Positions 17,223 through 25,209 of a stretch of DNA of 41,196 nt are shown piece after piece. This stretch comes from an uncultured Synergistaceae bacterium. GTDB lineage: Bacteria; Synergistota; Synergistia; Synergistales; Dethiosulfovibrionaceae. Within the stretch, counting starts at the first letter, position 1; each line of letters starts with the position of its first letter. Location of the stretch: contig CABTYW010000010.1 of the NCBI GenBank assembly GCA_902489135.1, forward strand, positions 1-41,196. Reading direction: 5' to 3'. Made by a program: the position numbers and the translations under genes. Below the pieces are notes generated by a model. That model made no database searches. It saw only the letters and a program-made list of their open reading frames with translations, and was not told where the DNA came from.

Positions 17223-18943
17223 AAATGAACATTCGCCGCAGCAACAGAGATCTGGCGGCGCTGGACGGACGACGCTTTAACCTCGACGGCGTCATGACGC
17301 TTCTCAGCTTCCTGCTGTTGTTGGTTATTGTTGTCATCCCCATTTTTATGATTGTCTACCATGCCTTTTTCTATCAGGGGCATTTCGATCCCCGCCTGTT
17401 CACAAGGCAACTCAGCGAGGCAAAAACTCTGAGCTCCATGTGGAACACTGTGAAAATCGCCTTCTGGGTGACGTTGTTCGGCACCATAATGGGGGTCTTT
17501 TATGCCTGGCTTCTGGGACGCAGCGACATTCCCGCCAAGGGCCTGATGCGTGCGCTCTTCAGCATTCCCTACATGTTTCCGCCCTTTCTGGGAGCCATGG
17601 CCTGGGATCTGCTGCTCAACGGCCGCTCGGGATATTTGAACCGTTGGCTGGTGCACACGTTCGGTCTCTCCGGCGCGCCCTTCAATATCAATTCCGTATG
17701 GGGCATCGCTTTCGTTGAAATCTCCTATTATTTCCCCTTCGTTTTCATGCAGGTCGTCAGCGCCCTTGAACGGATGGATCCCACCCTCGAGGAATGTGCC
17801 CGCATCGCCGGAGCGAAACAGATGACGGTCATTCGCAAAATCACGTTGCCGCTGGTGCTGCCCGCCATATCGGCCGGGGCTCTGCTGATTTTGATCTCGT
17901 CGCTGGCCCATTTCGGCGTGCCTTCCATTCTCGGATTTTCACAGGGCATATTCACTCTGCCGACGCAGATCTTCGACACAATTCAGCGCGCCGAAGGCAG
18001 CTTTGAGGGCATCCGACAGGGGGCCGCTCTGTCCATTCTTCTGGTGGGCGTCGTCTCCATGGCGCTGTTGGCACAGAAAAAACTCCTCAGTGTCGGCAAC
18101 TATGACATCATCAAAGGCAAATCCATGCGGCCGACGCTGATTAAGCTGCGGAGTTCGCGAATTCCTCTTTTAATTCTGGCCATTGCGACGCTGGTGCTCA
18201 TCGTCGTGGTCCCTCTGGTGATGATTTTCCTGGTCGGACTGGTGCGAGCCTACGGATTGCCGCTGATCCCCAAAAACTTCACCTTCAACAATTACGTCAA
18301 AGTTTTCGCCGCCTCGGGAACTTTCTCGTCCATCAAGAACTCGCTGTTCGCTTCGTCCATTGCCGGCGTGGTCTGCATGTTCCTCGGCACGTTGATTGCC
18401 TATGTGGTTCAGAAAGTCCGCCCGCGCGGACGGGGCGCGCTTGAAGTGCTTTCAGTGTTGCCCTATTCCATTCCCGGCACCGTCCTCGCCGTAGGCGTCA
18501 TCCTGGCCTGGTCGGGCAGCCTGGGCGGCATCAGCCTGTACAACACCATCTGGATCATCCTCGTGGCCTACCTGGCGCGTTATCTGTCCTTCTCCATGAA
18601 AAGCTCCTCGGCGGCGCTGCTGCAGGTCCATCCTTCCCTCGAAGAGGCCGCGCGGGCCTGCGGCGCCTCTCACACCGAAAGTTTGAAGGACATCACCCTG
18701 CCGCTGATCCGCCCTGCCATGGTGGCCGGGTTCTTCCTGATCTTCCTGCCCGCCATGCGCGAAGTAACCACGTCGGTGCTGCTTTACGGCCCCTACACGC
18801 GCACGCTGGGCGTGCAGATTTATTCTCTTCGCGATGCAGGCATGATGCCGCAGGCCGCAGCGCTGGGGTCGGTGGCCATCCTGCTGATCATCGTCTGCAA
18901 CACCGTCGTCACCTATGTCACCCGCGACCGAAAGGGGGTCTAG
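17219..18943 (+). CDS. ABC importer fused double permease (FbpB/AfuB-like)
   Basis: A single 574-aa inner-membrane protein supplying both transmembrane halves, with about 12 membrane segments. Each half ends in an EAA coupling loop: EECARIAGAKQMTVIRKITLP near 195 and EEAARACGASHTESLKDITLP near 480. The linker around 300-310 (GKSMRPTLIKLRSSR) joins the halves. Fused permeases are usual in the ferric/phosphonate-type importers. The start overlaps the upstream ATPase stop. The second ATPase starts 5 nt after its stop. Confidence 0.92.
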   Translation: MKMNIRRSNRDLAALDGRRFNLDGVMTLLSFLLLLVIVVIPIFMIVYHAFFYQGHFDPRLFTRQLSEAKTLSSMWNTVKIAFWVTLFGTIMGVFYAWLLGRSDIPAKGLMRALFSIPYMFPPFLGAMAWDLLLNGRSGYLNRWLVHTFGLSGAPFNINSVWGIAFVEISYYFPFVFMQVVSALERMDPTLEECARIAGAKQMTVIRKITLPLVLPAISAGALLILISSLAHFGVPSILGFSQGIFTLPTQIFDTIQRAEGSFEGIRQGAALSILLVGVVSMALLAQKKLLSVGNYDIIKGKSMRPTLIKLRSSRIPLLILAIATLVLIVVVPLVMIFLVGLVRAYGLPLIPKNFTFNNYVKVFAASGTFSSIKNSLFASSIAGVVCMFLGTLIAYVVQKVRPRGRGALEVLSVLPYSIPGTVLAVGVILAWSGSLGGISLYNTIWIILVAYLARYLSFSMKSSSAALLQVHPSLEEAARACGASHTESLKDITLPLIRPAMVAGFFLIFLPAMREVTTSVLLYGPYTRTLGVQIYSLRDAGMMPQAAALGSVAILLIIVCNTVVTYVTRDRKGV

Positions 18944-18947
18944 TCCT

Positions 18948-20054
18948 ATGGATCAAGTCGTTCTGCGCGGCGTTACCAAGCGCTTTGCCACCAAAACTCT
19001 GGGCGACATCGTGGCCGTGGACAACTTCAACTTCAGCGTCGGCGAGGGTGAATGTTTTTCATTTCTCGGCCCCTCGGGCTGCGGAAAATCCACTACGCTG
19101 CGCATGATCGCCGGCTTTGAAGATCTCAGCGAAGGCGAGATCGAACTGTGCGGACGTCCCGTCTCGGTAAAGAGCAAAAACCTTTACGTTCCGCCTGAAG
19201 AGCGCGGCCTCGGCATGGTCTTTCAGGCTTTCGCCGTATGGCCCCACATGAACGTTTTCGAAAACGTCGCCTTCCCGCTGCGCATTCAAAAAATGAACCG
19301 CACCGACATCAACCGAAAAGTCGCCGAGGCGCTGGCTCACACCAGCCTGACGGGACTGGAAGAAACCTACCCCTCCGATCTTTCGGGAGGCCAGCAACAG
19401 CGCATCGCTCTGGCACGCGCCATCGTCACCCGGCCCAAGGTGATGTTGCTGGACGAGCCGTTGTCAAATCTCGATCCTCAGCTTCGAGAATCCATGCGCT
19501 TTGAAATCAAGGAACTTCAGCGCAAATTCGACTTCACCATTATCTTCGTCACCCACGATCAATCGGAGGCCATGGCCATCTCCGACCGCATGATGGTATG
19601 CGACATGGGCAAAATCATGCAGATCGACACGCCTGAAAACCTCTACAACCACCCCGTGAACCGCTTTGTCCACAGTTTTCTCGGCGAGAGCACCTTCCTT
19701 AACGTCATCGTCAAAGACGGCAGAGCCTACGCCGAAGGCGACCTTGACACTCCCATGGACATCGCCGTTCCTTCAGGCGCCGCACCGCGTATGGTGGTGG
19801 CGACGCGCCCCAACGCCATCGAGCTCACAGGCGGCGACGACGGCTACCCAACTCACGTCGAAAAGCGCATCTTCCTCACCGACCGCACGGAATATCTTGT
19901 TCCCATCGGAAACCAGATGCTCAAAGTGCAGACGCCGCACCGCGTCTCCTTTTCTCAGGGAGAAAAGTGCGCCGTCCGCATTGCCGCGCCCGTCTGGTAT
20001 CCCGCCGACGACGAAAGCGCCGAGAAAGAACGCCTGAGACGGGAGTTGATATAA
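18948..20054 (+). CDS. ABC importer ATP-binding protein 2
   Basis: The 368-aa ATPase has Walker A GPSGCGKST, Q-loop VFQAFAVWPH, signature LSGGQQQRIALARAIV, Walker B VMLLDEPLSNLDP and H-loop IFVTHDQSEAMA. Its C-terminal regulatory domain is about 245-355. GGGGG (18935-18939) precedes the ATG at 18948; the longer frame from 18915 is inside the permease gene. It shares the operon with a second, clearly different ATPase. Members of this family normally have one ATPase working as a homodimer, so the pair is unusual. Confidence 0.9.
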   Translation: MDQVVLRGVTKRFATKTLGDIVAVDNFNFSVGEGECFSFLGPSGCGKSTTLRMIAGFEDLSEGEIELCGRPVSVKSKNLYVPPEERGLGMVFQAFAVWPHMNVFENVAFPLRIQKMNRTDINRKVAEALAHTSLTGLEETYPSDLSGGQQQRIALARAIVTRPKVMLLDEPLSNLDPQLRESMRFEIKELQRKFDFTIIFVTHDQSEAMAISDRMMVCDMGKIMQIDTPENLYNHPVNRFVHSFLGESTFLNVIVKDGRAYAEGDLDTPMDIAVPSGAAPRMVVATRPNAIELTGGDDGYPTHVEKRIFLTDRTEYLVPIGNQMLKVQTPHRVSFSQGEKCAVRIAAPVWYPADDESAEKERLRRELI

Positions 20055-20117
20055 ACTCTTCGAGAGTGCTCCTGTTTTTCTGCAGAACAATTTTTTTGAA
20101 TAAAGGAGGGAACCCCC

Positions 20118-20972
20118 GTGAAAGTACAAATTTCATTGTCCGGCGAAACGGGCAAACGTTTGATTGCCAAGGCAATTCTTTCACTGTCCTCTGTTCAAAA
20201 AGCCCTTACGGAGGGACAGATCGTTATCAAAGGCGGCACAACCACTTCGCTGATTTCCGAGGCGATCTGCGGCATTCCGCTGAAGATCTGCGGACGCATC
20301 GACCGCCGCGGCACGGGCAGCTGCGCCGAAAACTGCGCTGCGCCCCATAACCTTTTGCTGCGTAAAGGCGCCCCGCTTCCGCTTGATGCCAAACTTTGCT
20401 CCTCAGAAAAATTAAAATTCATTCCCGGCGACGTCTGCATCATCGGCGCCAACCTTGTAGACCGTCATGGACAGGCAGGCATGCTGGCCGGAAGTCCCTT
20501 CGGCGGAACATTGCACCTTTTCACCGCCCTGGCTACAGAGGGCGTAGAAATGCTTGTCGCCGCGGGACTGGAAAAGTACGCTCCCTGTTCAATTGAAAGC
20601 GCCATGGCCGCTGCATCTCGAAGGGCACCAGATCTCTCCATGGGAATGGGAGTAGGCCTTATTCCCATTCCCGGACGCGTAATCAACGAGGTCGAAGCCT
20701 GTAAAATACTGGGAGCGACAGACGTACATATTGTCGCTCGAGGCGGAATTCAGGGGGCGGAAGGGGGATGCACGCTTCTCGCATGCTTTGACGACCGCGC
20801 CAGGGGCGAAGCTTTTTTCCATGACGTCACAAAACTCGCATGCAGCGGCCCACAGGAATGCGCAGGAGATCCCCAGTCGTTAAAAAGCTGCCTCTTCCAC
20901 CAGTGTGGGCCAAATGCCGCAGCGCATTGCGGCTGCTGGTATCAAAGCCGCCATAGAGAACTTCACGCTTAG
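20118..20972 (+). CDS. Unrecognised Cys-rich protein linked to the ABC importer and PucR gene
   Basis: I do not recognise the 284-aa product. It starts at GTG 20118 with AAGGAGG 8 nt ahead. The N-terminal half contains GQIVIKGGTTTSLISEAI, a Gly-Gly-Thr-Thr pattern reminiscent of nucleotide- or CoA-type alpha/beta folds (speculative). Other patterns are FIPGDVCIIGANLVDRHGQAG, SPFGGTLHLF and GVGLIPIPGRVINEVEA. It has 16 cysteines, six of them in the last 50 residues (CSGPQEC, SCLFHQC, HCGC), suggesting metal or Fe-S binding. No signal peptide or membrane segment is seen. It lies 63 nt after the second ATPase and 9 nt before the regulator. A cytosolic enzyme acting on the imported compound is the simplest guess. 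Confidence 0.8.
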   Translation: MKVQISLSGETGKRLIAKAILSLSSVQKALTEGQIVIKGGTTTSLISEAICGIPLKICGRIDRRGTGSCAENCAAPHNLLLRKGAPLPLDAKLCSSEKLKFIPGDVCIIGANLVDRHGQAGMLAGSPFGGTLHLFTALATEGVEMLVAAGLEKYAPCSIESAMAAASRRAPDLSMGMGVGLIPIPGRVINEVEACKILGATDVHIVARGGIQGAEGGCTLLACFDDRARGEAFFHDVTKLACSGPQECAGDPQSLKSCLFHQCGPNAAAHCGCWYQSRHRELHA

Positions 20973-20981
20973 AGGCTCGCC

Positions 20982-22103
20982 GTGTTTACCGTCGCCGACA
21001 TGCTGAAACTGCCCACTTTTGCCGGCTATGAAATCGCTGCAGGCAAAAATGGAAAGGGCAAATGCGTTCGTTTCGTCGACTTCATCGAAGTTCCCGACGT
21101 CATCAAATGGGCTCTTCGAGACACGTTTTACTTCACGACGGGGTACGCCTTTCGAGAAAGTCCCGACCAAATCTGCCGCCTGATTGAGGCCTTCAGCCGA
21201 AACGGCGCCAGTGGTATGGGAATCAAGCTTGGACGCTACATTGACGCCCTTCCCGAAGAAGTTTTAAAGATCGCCGATGATCTCAATTTTCCGCTGGTTC
21301 TCATGCCCATAGGCTTAGCTTATGCCATCGTATCGCGAACGGTTATGCGCGAAATCTTTCGGGCAGAACAAAGTCAAAGAGACGGCGACGAGACGCTCAA
21401 TCTTTTCCAACTTGAGCAGGATCCCGTCGGTCTGCTGGAAGCTCTGAACCTGCGGGGGTGGAAAAACGCCACTCCCGTCTGGAGCCTCCAATGGGAAAAC
21501 CTCCCGCCGCAACAACCGTCGCTTCCGCAGGAGCGCGCCTTTCAATGCAGCGTCGACTATTCGTTGCGGATGTTCGTCGCTCAGTCCCCTCATGAACAAA
21601 TCGATGACTTCATTGAGTTCTTGAAATGCACTCTTCCGCGCCTGACGAAACATCAAAATATAGGAATTTCCGGCCCAGCACCGCTGGAAAAACTTGTCCA
21701 GAGCTTCGCTGAAGCGACGGTAGCGATACAGATAGGAAGACAGCTCGGCTTCGACGACGAGGGCATTTTTGTCTACTCAGAACTCGAGCTTCTGGATCTC
21801 TTACAGAAAGACCACCCTTTGCCCGTCCTTCGAAAAGCCGCACAACGCAGCCTACATTCACTCTTTGAGGAAGACGCAAAAAAACATTCTGCCCTCGTGG
21901 AGACCCTTCGTGTCTGGCTCGCCTGTGACGGCTCGTCTGAAAAAACCGCCTGCAAGCTTCACGTCCACCGCAACACTCTGCTCTACCGTCTGAAACGAAT
22001 TATGGAGCTTCTTCCGTTGGGCAGATGCGGAACAACGCCTTTCCGCCTTGCGCTGTTTCTCGCATACGATGACCCAACAAGCGAAAAATTTGATAGCGTC
22101 TAA
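20982..22103 (+). CDS. PucR-family transcriptional regulator
   Basis: Regulator of the PucR/CdaR type, usually an activator of catabolic operons for purines, allantoin, amino acids or similar nitrogen compounds. The 373-aa protein has an N-terminal PucR-like sensing domain (about 1-125, starting FTVADMLKLPTFAGYEIAAG) and a middle region. The C-terminal helix-turn-helix (about 310-355) contains the family pattern KLHVHRNTLLYRLKRI. The GTG at 20982 has AGAGG 6 nt upstream. It lies downstream of the importer genes in the same run and immediately upstream of the catabolic cluster, so either or both may be its targets. Confidence 0.9.
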   Translation: MFTVADMLKLPTFAGYEIAAGKNGKGKCVRFVDFIEVPDVIKWALRDTFYFTTGYAFRESPDQICRLIEAFSRNGASGMGIKLGRYIDALPEEVLKIADDLNFPLVLMPIGLAYAIVSRTVMREIFRAEQSQRDGDETLNLFQLEQDPVGLLEALNLRGWKNATPVWSLQWENLPPQQPSLPQERAFQCSVDYSLRMFVAQSPHEQIDDFIEFLKCTLPRLTKHQNIGISGPAPLEKLVQSFAEATVAIQIGRQLGFDDEGIFVYSELELLDLLQKDHPLPVLRKAAQRSLHSLFEEDAKKHSALVETLRVWLACDGSSEKTACKLHVHRNTLLYRLKRIMELLPLGRCGTTPFRLALFLAYDDPTSEKFDSV

Positions 22104-22147
22104 AAACTTTATGATGATCTTCATGTCAACATCACGATGAACCGTAT

Positions 22148-22197
22148 AAAGGCCCCGAGTATAACGTTTTTCTTAACGTGTTACTCGGGGCCTTTTA
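22148..22197 (+). terminator. Strong intrinsic terminator after the PucR gene
   Basis: AAAGGCCCCGAGTA pairs with TACTCGGGGCCTTT, and ACGTT with AACGT lies inside. TTTTATTA follows. It ends the importer-PucR transcription unit and insulates it from the accessory cluster. Confidence 0.85.
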
Positions 22198-22234
22198 TTA
22201 TGCAAATGCACAAAAAAATGCTGTATTTTTATGC

Positions 22235-22259
22235 ATAATAATATTTATAAAATTATTAT
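22235..22259. repeat. A+T-rich inverted repeat upstream of the catabolic cluster
   Basis: ATAATAAT (22235-22242) and ATTATTAT (22252-22259) flank an ATTTATAAA core, giving near-perfect dyad symmetry. It overlaps the expected -35 position of the -10 TATAAT at 22277-22282, so it could be an operator; the adjacent PucR protein is a natural candidate. No direct evidence of binding. Confidence 0.4.
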
Positions 22260-22276
22260 AAGGCTTTATCATGAGA

Positions 22277-22282
22277 TATAAT
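22277..22282 (+). promoter_or_regulatory. Putative -10 element of the catabolic cluster
   Basis: Consensus TATAAT, with only a poor -35 (TTATTA, 22253-22258, 18-nt spacing). A weak -35 is consistent with activator dependence. It lies 80 nt ahead of the remnant transporter start codon. Confidence 0.45.
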
Positions 22283-22361
22283 CAACAATAATCTGAAAAT
22301 ATACGCTCATGTGGACTTATATTTTCTTTATTTTTAACAAAAACCAAGAGGGTCGGTTGGT

Positions 22362-23321
22362 ATGTCGAAAAATAAAAGTGTTCAACATGCTAAGGCGTTC
22401 GAAGAATAATATTTTTCATCAGCGTGGTCGTTTCGGTCTTTTCCGCGGTCATTTGTATGCAGATTATCTCTCGCATCGGCACAACTCCTAATACCTCGAG
22501 AGCTCCCAACAGTAACCCACAGGGCAGCTAAAAAGGCAATTGCGGCCCATATCGGATATTTCGCTGTTGCTTCAGCTGCTTTAGCCTTTATCACTGGTTT
22601 TATGACTTCCATGGAATCGTCCAAGCTTGCACTGTGGGTTGCTTGGTGTACTTTTTCCTCCATTTCCGCAGCTATCCTTGTCGGATTGTGCGCGATGTTC
22701 TCCGGCTGGTTTCCCGGCTTTGCCGTAACCGTTATTTTTATCAGTCTCGGCCTGTTTATGAACTTTCCGCCTGTCGCTTTAGCAGTTCTGGCCGGGTTTG
22801 TTTCCAGTACCGGCCCGTGCTTCGCCGACATGGGCTATGACTTGAAGACCGGTTGGATTATCAGAGGCAACGGCAAAGATATCGCCTACGAGCTGGATGG
22901 ACGGCGCCAGCAGATGTTCTCTGAACTTTTTGGCGGCCTTATCGCGGCTGTGGTTGTTGGCCTTTTAATGAAGATGCACTTCAACCTCAATTTGTTGCCA
23001 CCCGTCAGTCGAGTTTTTGCGGCAACGGTCCAAGCGGGATCCGATTATGCAATTCTTAGGGAAATGCTGTTTTGGGCTGTCCCCGGCGCACTTCTTCAAA
23101 TTCTCGGAGGCTCAAAAAAAGCGTTGGGAATTCTCTGCGCCACAGGCCTGTTGATTCGGAACCCGATTTATGGCGTCGGTTTGGTTGTTGCATTAATCAT
23201 CAGGGCTCTTTTCATCAAAAACCATGAAGAAACCATGCAGCTTTACGGTGCCGGCTTTGTCGCCGGCGATGGTCTTTTCGGCTTCTTCAATGCTATCGGG
23301 CGCTCTTTTGGTTGGTGGTAA
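22362..23321 (+). pseudogene. OPT/YSL-family oligopeptide transporter, frameshifted and internally deleted
   Basis: An ATG at 22362 with AGAGGG upstream opens MSKNKSVQHAKAFEE and hits a stop at 22407. From about 22406 a different frame gives IIFFISVVVSVFSAVICMQ, then IISRIGTTPNTS, the conserved first helix of OPT transporters. That frame ends at a stop near 22530. A third segment in the original frame (about 22503-23321) encodes the C-terminal half: THRAAKKAIAAHIGYF, STGPCFADMGYDLKTGW and DGRRQQMFSELFGG, ending NAIGRSFGWW. About 320 codons remain of a family usually 530-650 aa long, so the middle is missing. An ATG at 22602 could give a 239-aa fragment, but it lacks half of the transporter. 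Confidence 0.8.
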
Positions 23322-23365
23322 ACGCTTTTTTTGCTCAGACTGTTAAGGAAAGAAGATGAAAATGA

Positions 23366-24016
23366 ATGAAAGAAAAGAAAGAAATCGGCCTGATTCGGGT
23401 TCTCACAACGCAAGACAAAAAACTGCTTCAACTTCACGGTCATCTTATCGAGTCATATTTTCCATCCTTGACCGTAGAATCGAGATGTATTGCCGACCAG
23501 TACGAAGGGATACATGACGAAGCAAGCCAGGCTAAAGCTTTGCCAAAAGTGCTGAAGCTTGCAGGAGAATTTGCAGCTGATCATGTCGACGCCGTTTATA
23601 TCAGCTGCGCAGGAGATCCCGGCGTCAGACTCCTTCAGGAGAAGCTCGATATCCCTGTTATCGGCGCGGGCATAGCAACGGCAAACATCGCTTTAGCCTA
23701 TGGAGTTCCTGTCGGCGTTTTAGGAATTACCGATGACGTACCAGAAGAGATAACGAAAATTTTAGGGAAACATCTCATCGGAGCATTGCATCCGCCAATG
23801 ATCCATACGACTTTAGATCTGTTCCGCCCCGAAGCTTTAGATGAATTTACAAAAGCGGGCTGTACATTAAAGGATCGAGGAGCAGAACTACTTATTTTGG
23901 CCTGCACGGGGTTGTCGACGATCAACGCCGCCCCCACATTACGCGATCGAATTCAGATTCCCGTTCTGGATCCATTGCGCTGTGCAGCTGCCTGTTTGTG
24001 GGCAGCTTTATCCTGA
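23366..24016 (+). CDS. Aspartate/glutamate/hydantoin racemase-family protein
   Basis: Cofactor-independent racemase or isomerase of the Asp/Glu racemase superfamily, acting by two-cysteine acid-base catalysis. In the 216-aa product the catalytic pair is visible: C81 in YISCAGDPG and C180 in ILACTGLST. The sequence between them (IGAGIATANIALAYG) resembles hydantoin racemases (HyuE-like). The ribosome site is weak (AAGGAAAG 13 nt from the ATG). It begins 44 nt after the remnant OPT gene. Substrate could be a 5-substituted hydantoin or an acidic amino acid; cluster context favours the former, as inference. Confidence 0.85.
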   Translation: MKEKKEIGLIRVLTTQDKKLLQLHGHLIESYFPSLTVESRCIADQYEGIHDEASQAKALPKVLKLAGEFAADHVDAVYISCAGDPGVRLLQEKLDIPVIGAGIATANIALAYGVPVGVLGITDDVPEEITKILGKHLIGALHPPMIHTTLDLFRPEALDEFTKAGCTLKDRGAELLILACTGLSTINAAPTLRDRIQIPVLDPLRCAAACLWAALS

Positions 24017-24030
24017 GGGGGTACGCTCTC

Positions 24031-25110
24031 ATGTCTCGAATGAAACTGACTCAAAAACATGTGGAAGCCGCATTGCTGGGCGGCTGTTTTCTTGGCGGTG
24101 GCGGCGGTGGTTCTATGACAAACGGACGAGCTCTCGGTGAAGCCGCTCTTGCTGCCGGCCCGTTGGAACTGGTTTCTTTGGACGAAGTCGATCCCGATGG
24201 TATCGCCATTACCTGCTCGGCAGTGGGAGCGCCGGCTTCTAAAGAAGCTATGGCGACACCGAAAGCCGCATTACGCGTCATTGAGCTGATGAAAAAAATG
24301 GATGTCCCCAAGTTGGCCGGATTGATCACGAATGAAAACGGAGGAGGCTCCACTTTTAACGGATGGCTGCCCGCTGCAATGAGCGGCCTGCCTCTGATCG
24401 ACGCTCCCTGCAACAGTCGCGCTCACCCCACCGGCGTCATGGGCTCAATGGCGTTACACCGCGATAAATGTTACATTTCAAAACAAACTGCGGCAGGGGG
24501 AAATCCGCAAACAGCGCGCTACATCGAGGCGTCTTTCAGCGGCTCTATGGAGTATGTTGCGGCACTTGTGCGGCAATGCGCCGTCCAAGCCGGCGGGCTG
24601 GTTGCCGTGGCGCGAAATCCCGTAAAAGCTTCTTACTTGAAAGGACATGCTTCTCCCGGTGGAATTACGTTGGCTATCGAAACAGGAACGCGGATGATGA
24701 GCGCACGTCCCCGCGGAGCACGGGCTGTCGTCGAGGCCGCAGTTGATTTCCTGGGCGGACACATTGTTGCCGAGGCAACTGTAAATTCCATTATGCTGAA
24801 AACCGAAGGCGGATTTGATCACGGAACGATTTCCGCGGACAACTGCGCCCTGACATTCTGGAATGAATTCATGACCCTGGAACTTGACAATAAGCGCTTG
24901 GGGACTTTCCCCGATCTGATTATGACTGTCGATGCCGAAACGGGAATTCCCGTAACTTCGGCAGAATTGAAAAAAGGTCAAAAGGTTTTTGTAACGTTGG
25001 TTCCCGCAGACAATCTTCCTCTCGGCGCCGGAATGTTCTGCCGCGAACTTCTGGAGCCTATTGAGAAGATTGTCGGCAAAGCCGTCGTGCCTTATGTAAA
25101 GCTGAAATAG
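24031..25110 (+). CDS. DUF917 / S-methyl thiohydantoin desulfurase family protein
   Basis: The 359-aa protein has the Gly-rich motif LGGCFLGGGGGGSMTNG near residue 20, then ITCSAVGAPASKEAM, ITNENGGGSTFNG and DAPCNSRAHPTGVMGSM. These identify the family long called DUF917, whose Pfam entry was renamed for S-methyl thiohydantoin desulfurase. C-terminal residues about 240-355 match the second domain. The ATG at 24031 follows GAGGGGG (24015-24021); the longer frame from 23998 overlaps the racemase gene. In this cluster it probably converts a ring compound related to hydantoin, but no substrate is proven for this branch. Confidence 0.85.
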   Translation: MSRMKLTQKHVEAALLGGCFLGGGGGGSMTNGRALGEAALAAGPLELVSLDEVDPDGIAITCSAVGAPASKEAMATPKAALRVIELMKKMDVPKLAGLITNENGGGSTFNGWLPAAMSGLPLIDAPCNSRAHPTGVMGSMALHRDKCYISKQTAAGGNPQTARYIEASFSGSMEYVAALVRQCAVQAGGLVAVARNPVKASYLKGHASPGGITLAIETGTRMMSARPRGARAVVEAAVDFLGGHIVAEATVNSIMLKTEGGFDHGTISADNCALTFWNEFMTLELDNKRLGTFPDLIMTVDAETGIPVTSAELKKGQKVFVTLVPADNLPLGAGMFCRELLEPIEKIVGKAVVPYVKLK

Positions 25111-25209
25111 TTTTGAACAACTGTGCATGGCTTTGCAACGAGAAAGTTGTGCCATTCAGCCGCTGCATATTTCTGGAAATGCGGGAGAATAATACAGGAG
25201 GTTCTGATT

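Noticed and set aside
20875..21004. An alternative frame giving a helical tail (QMPQRIAAAGIKAAIENFTL) for the Cys-rich protein, hinting at a frameshift
   Set aside because: The annotated frame ends cleanly before the regulator with a coherent Cys/His tail. Third-position base use does not favour the alternative.
22387..22491. Short frame MLRRSKNN... over the OPT remnant
   Set aside because: It lies in the third frame and does not carry the OPT sequence.
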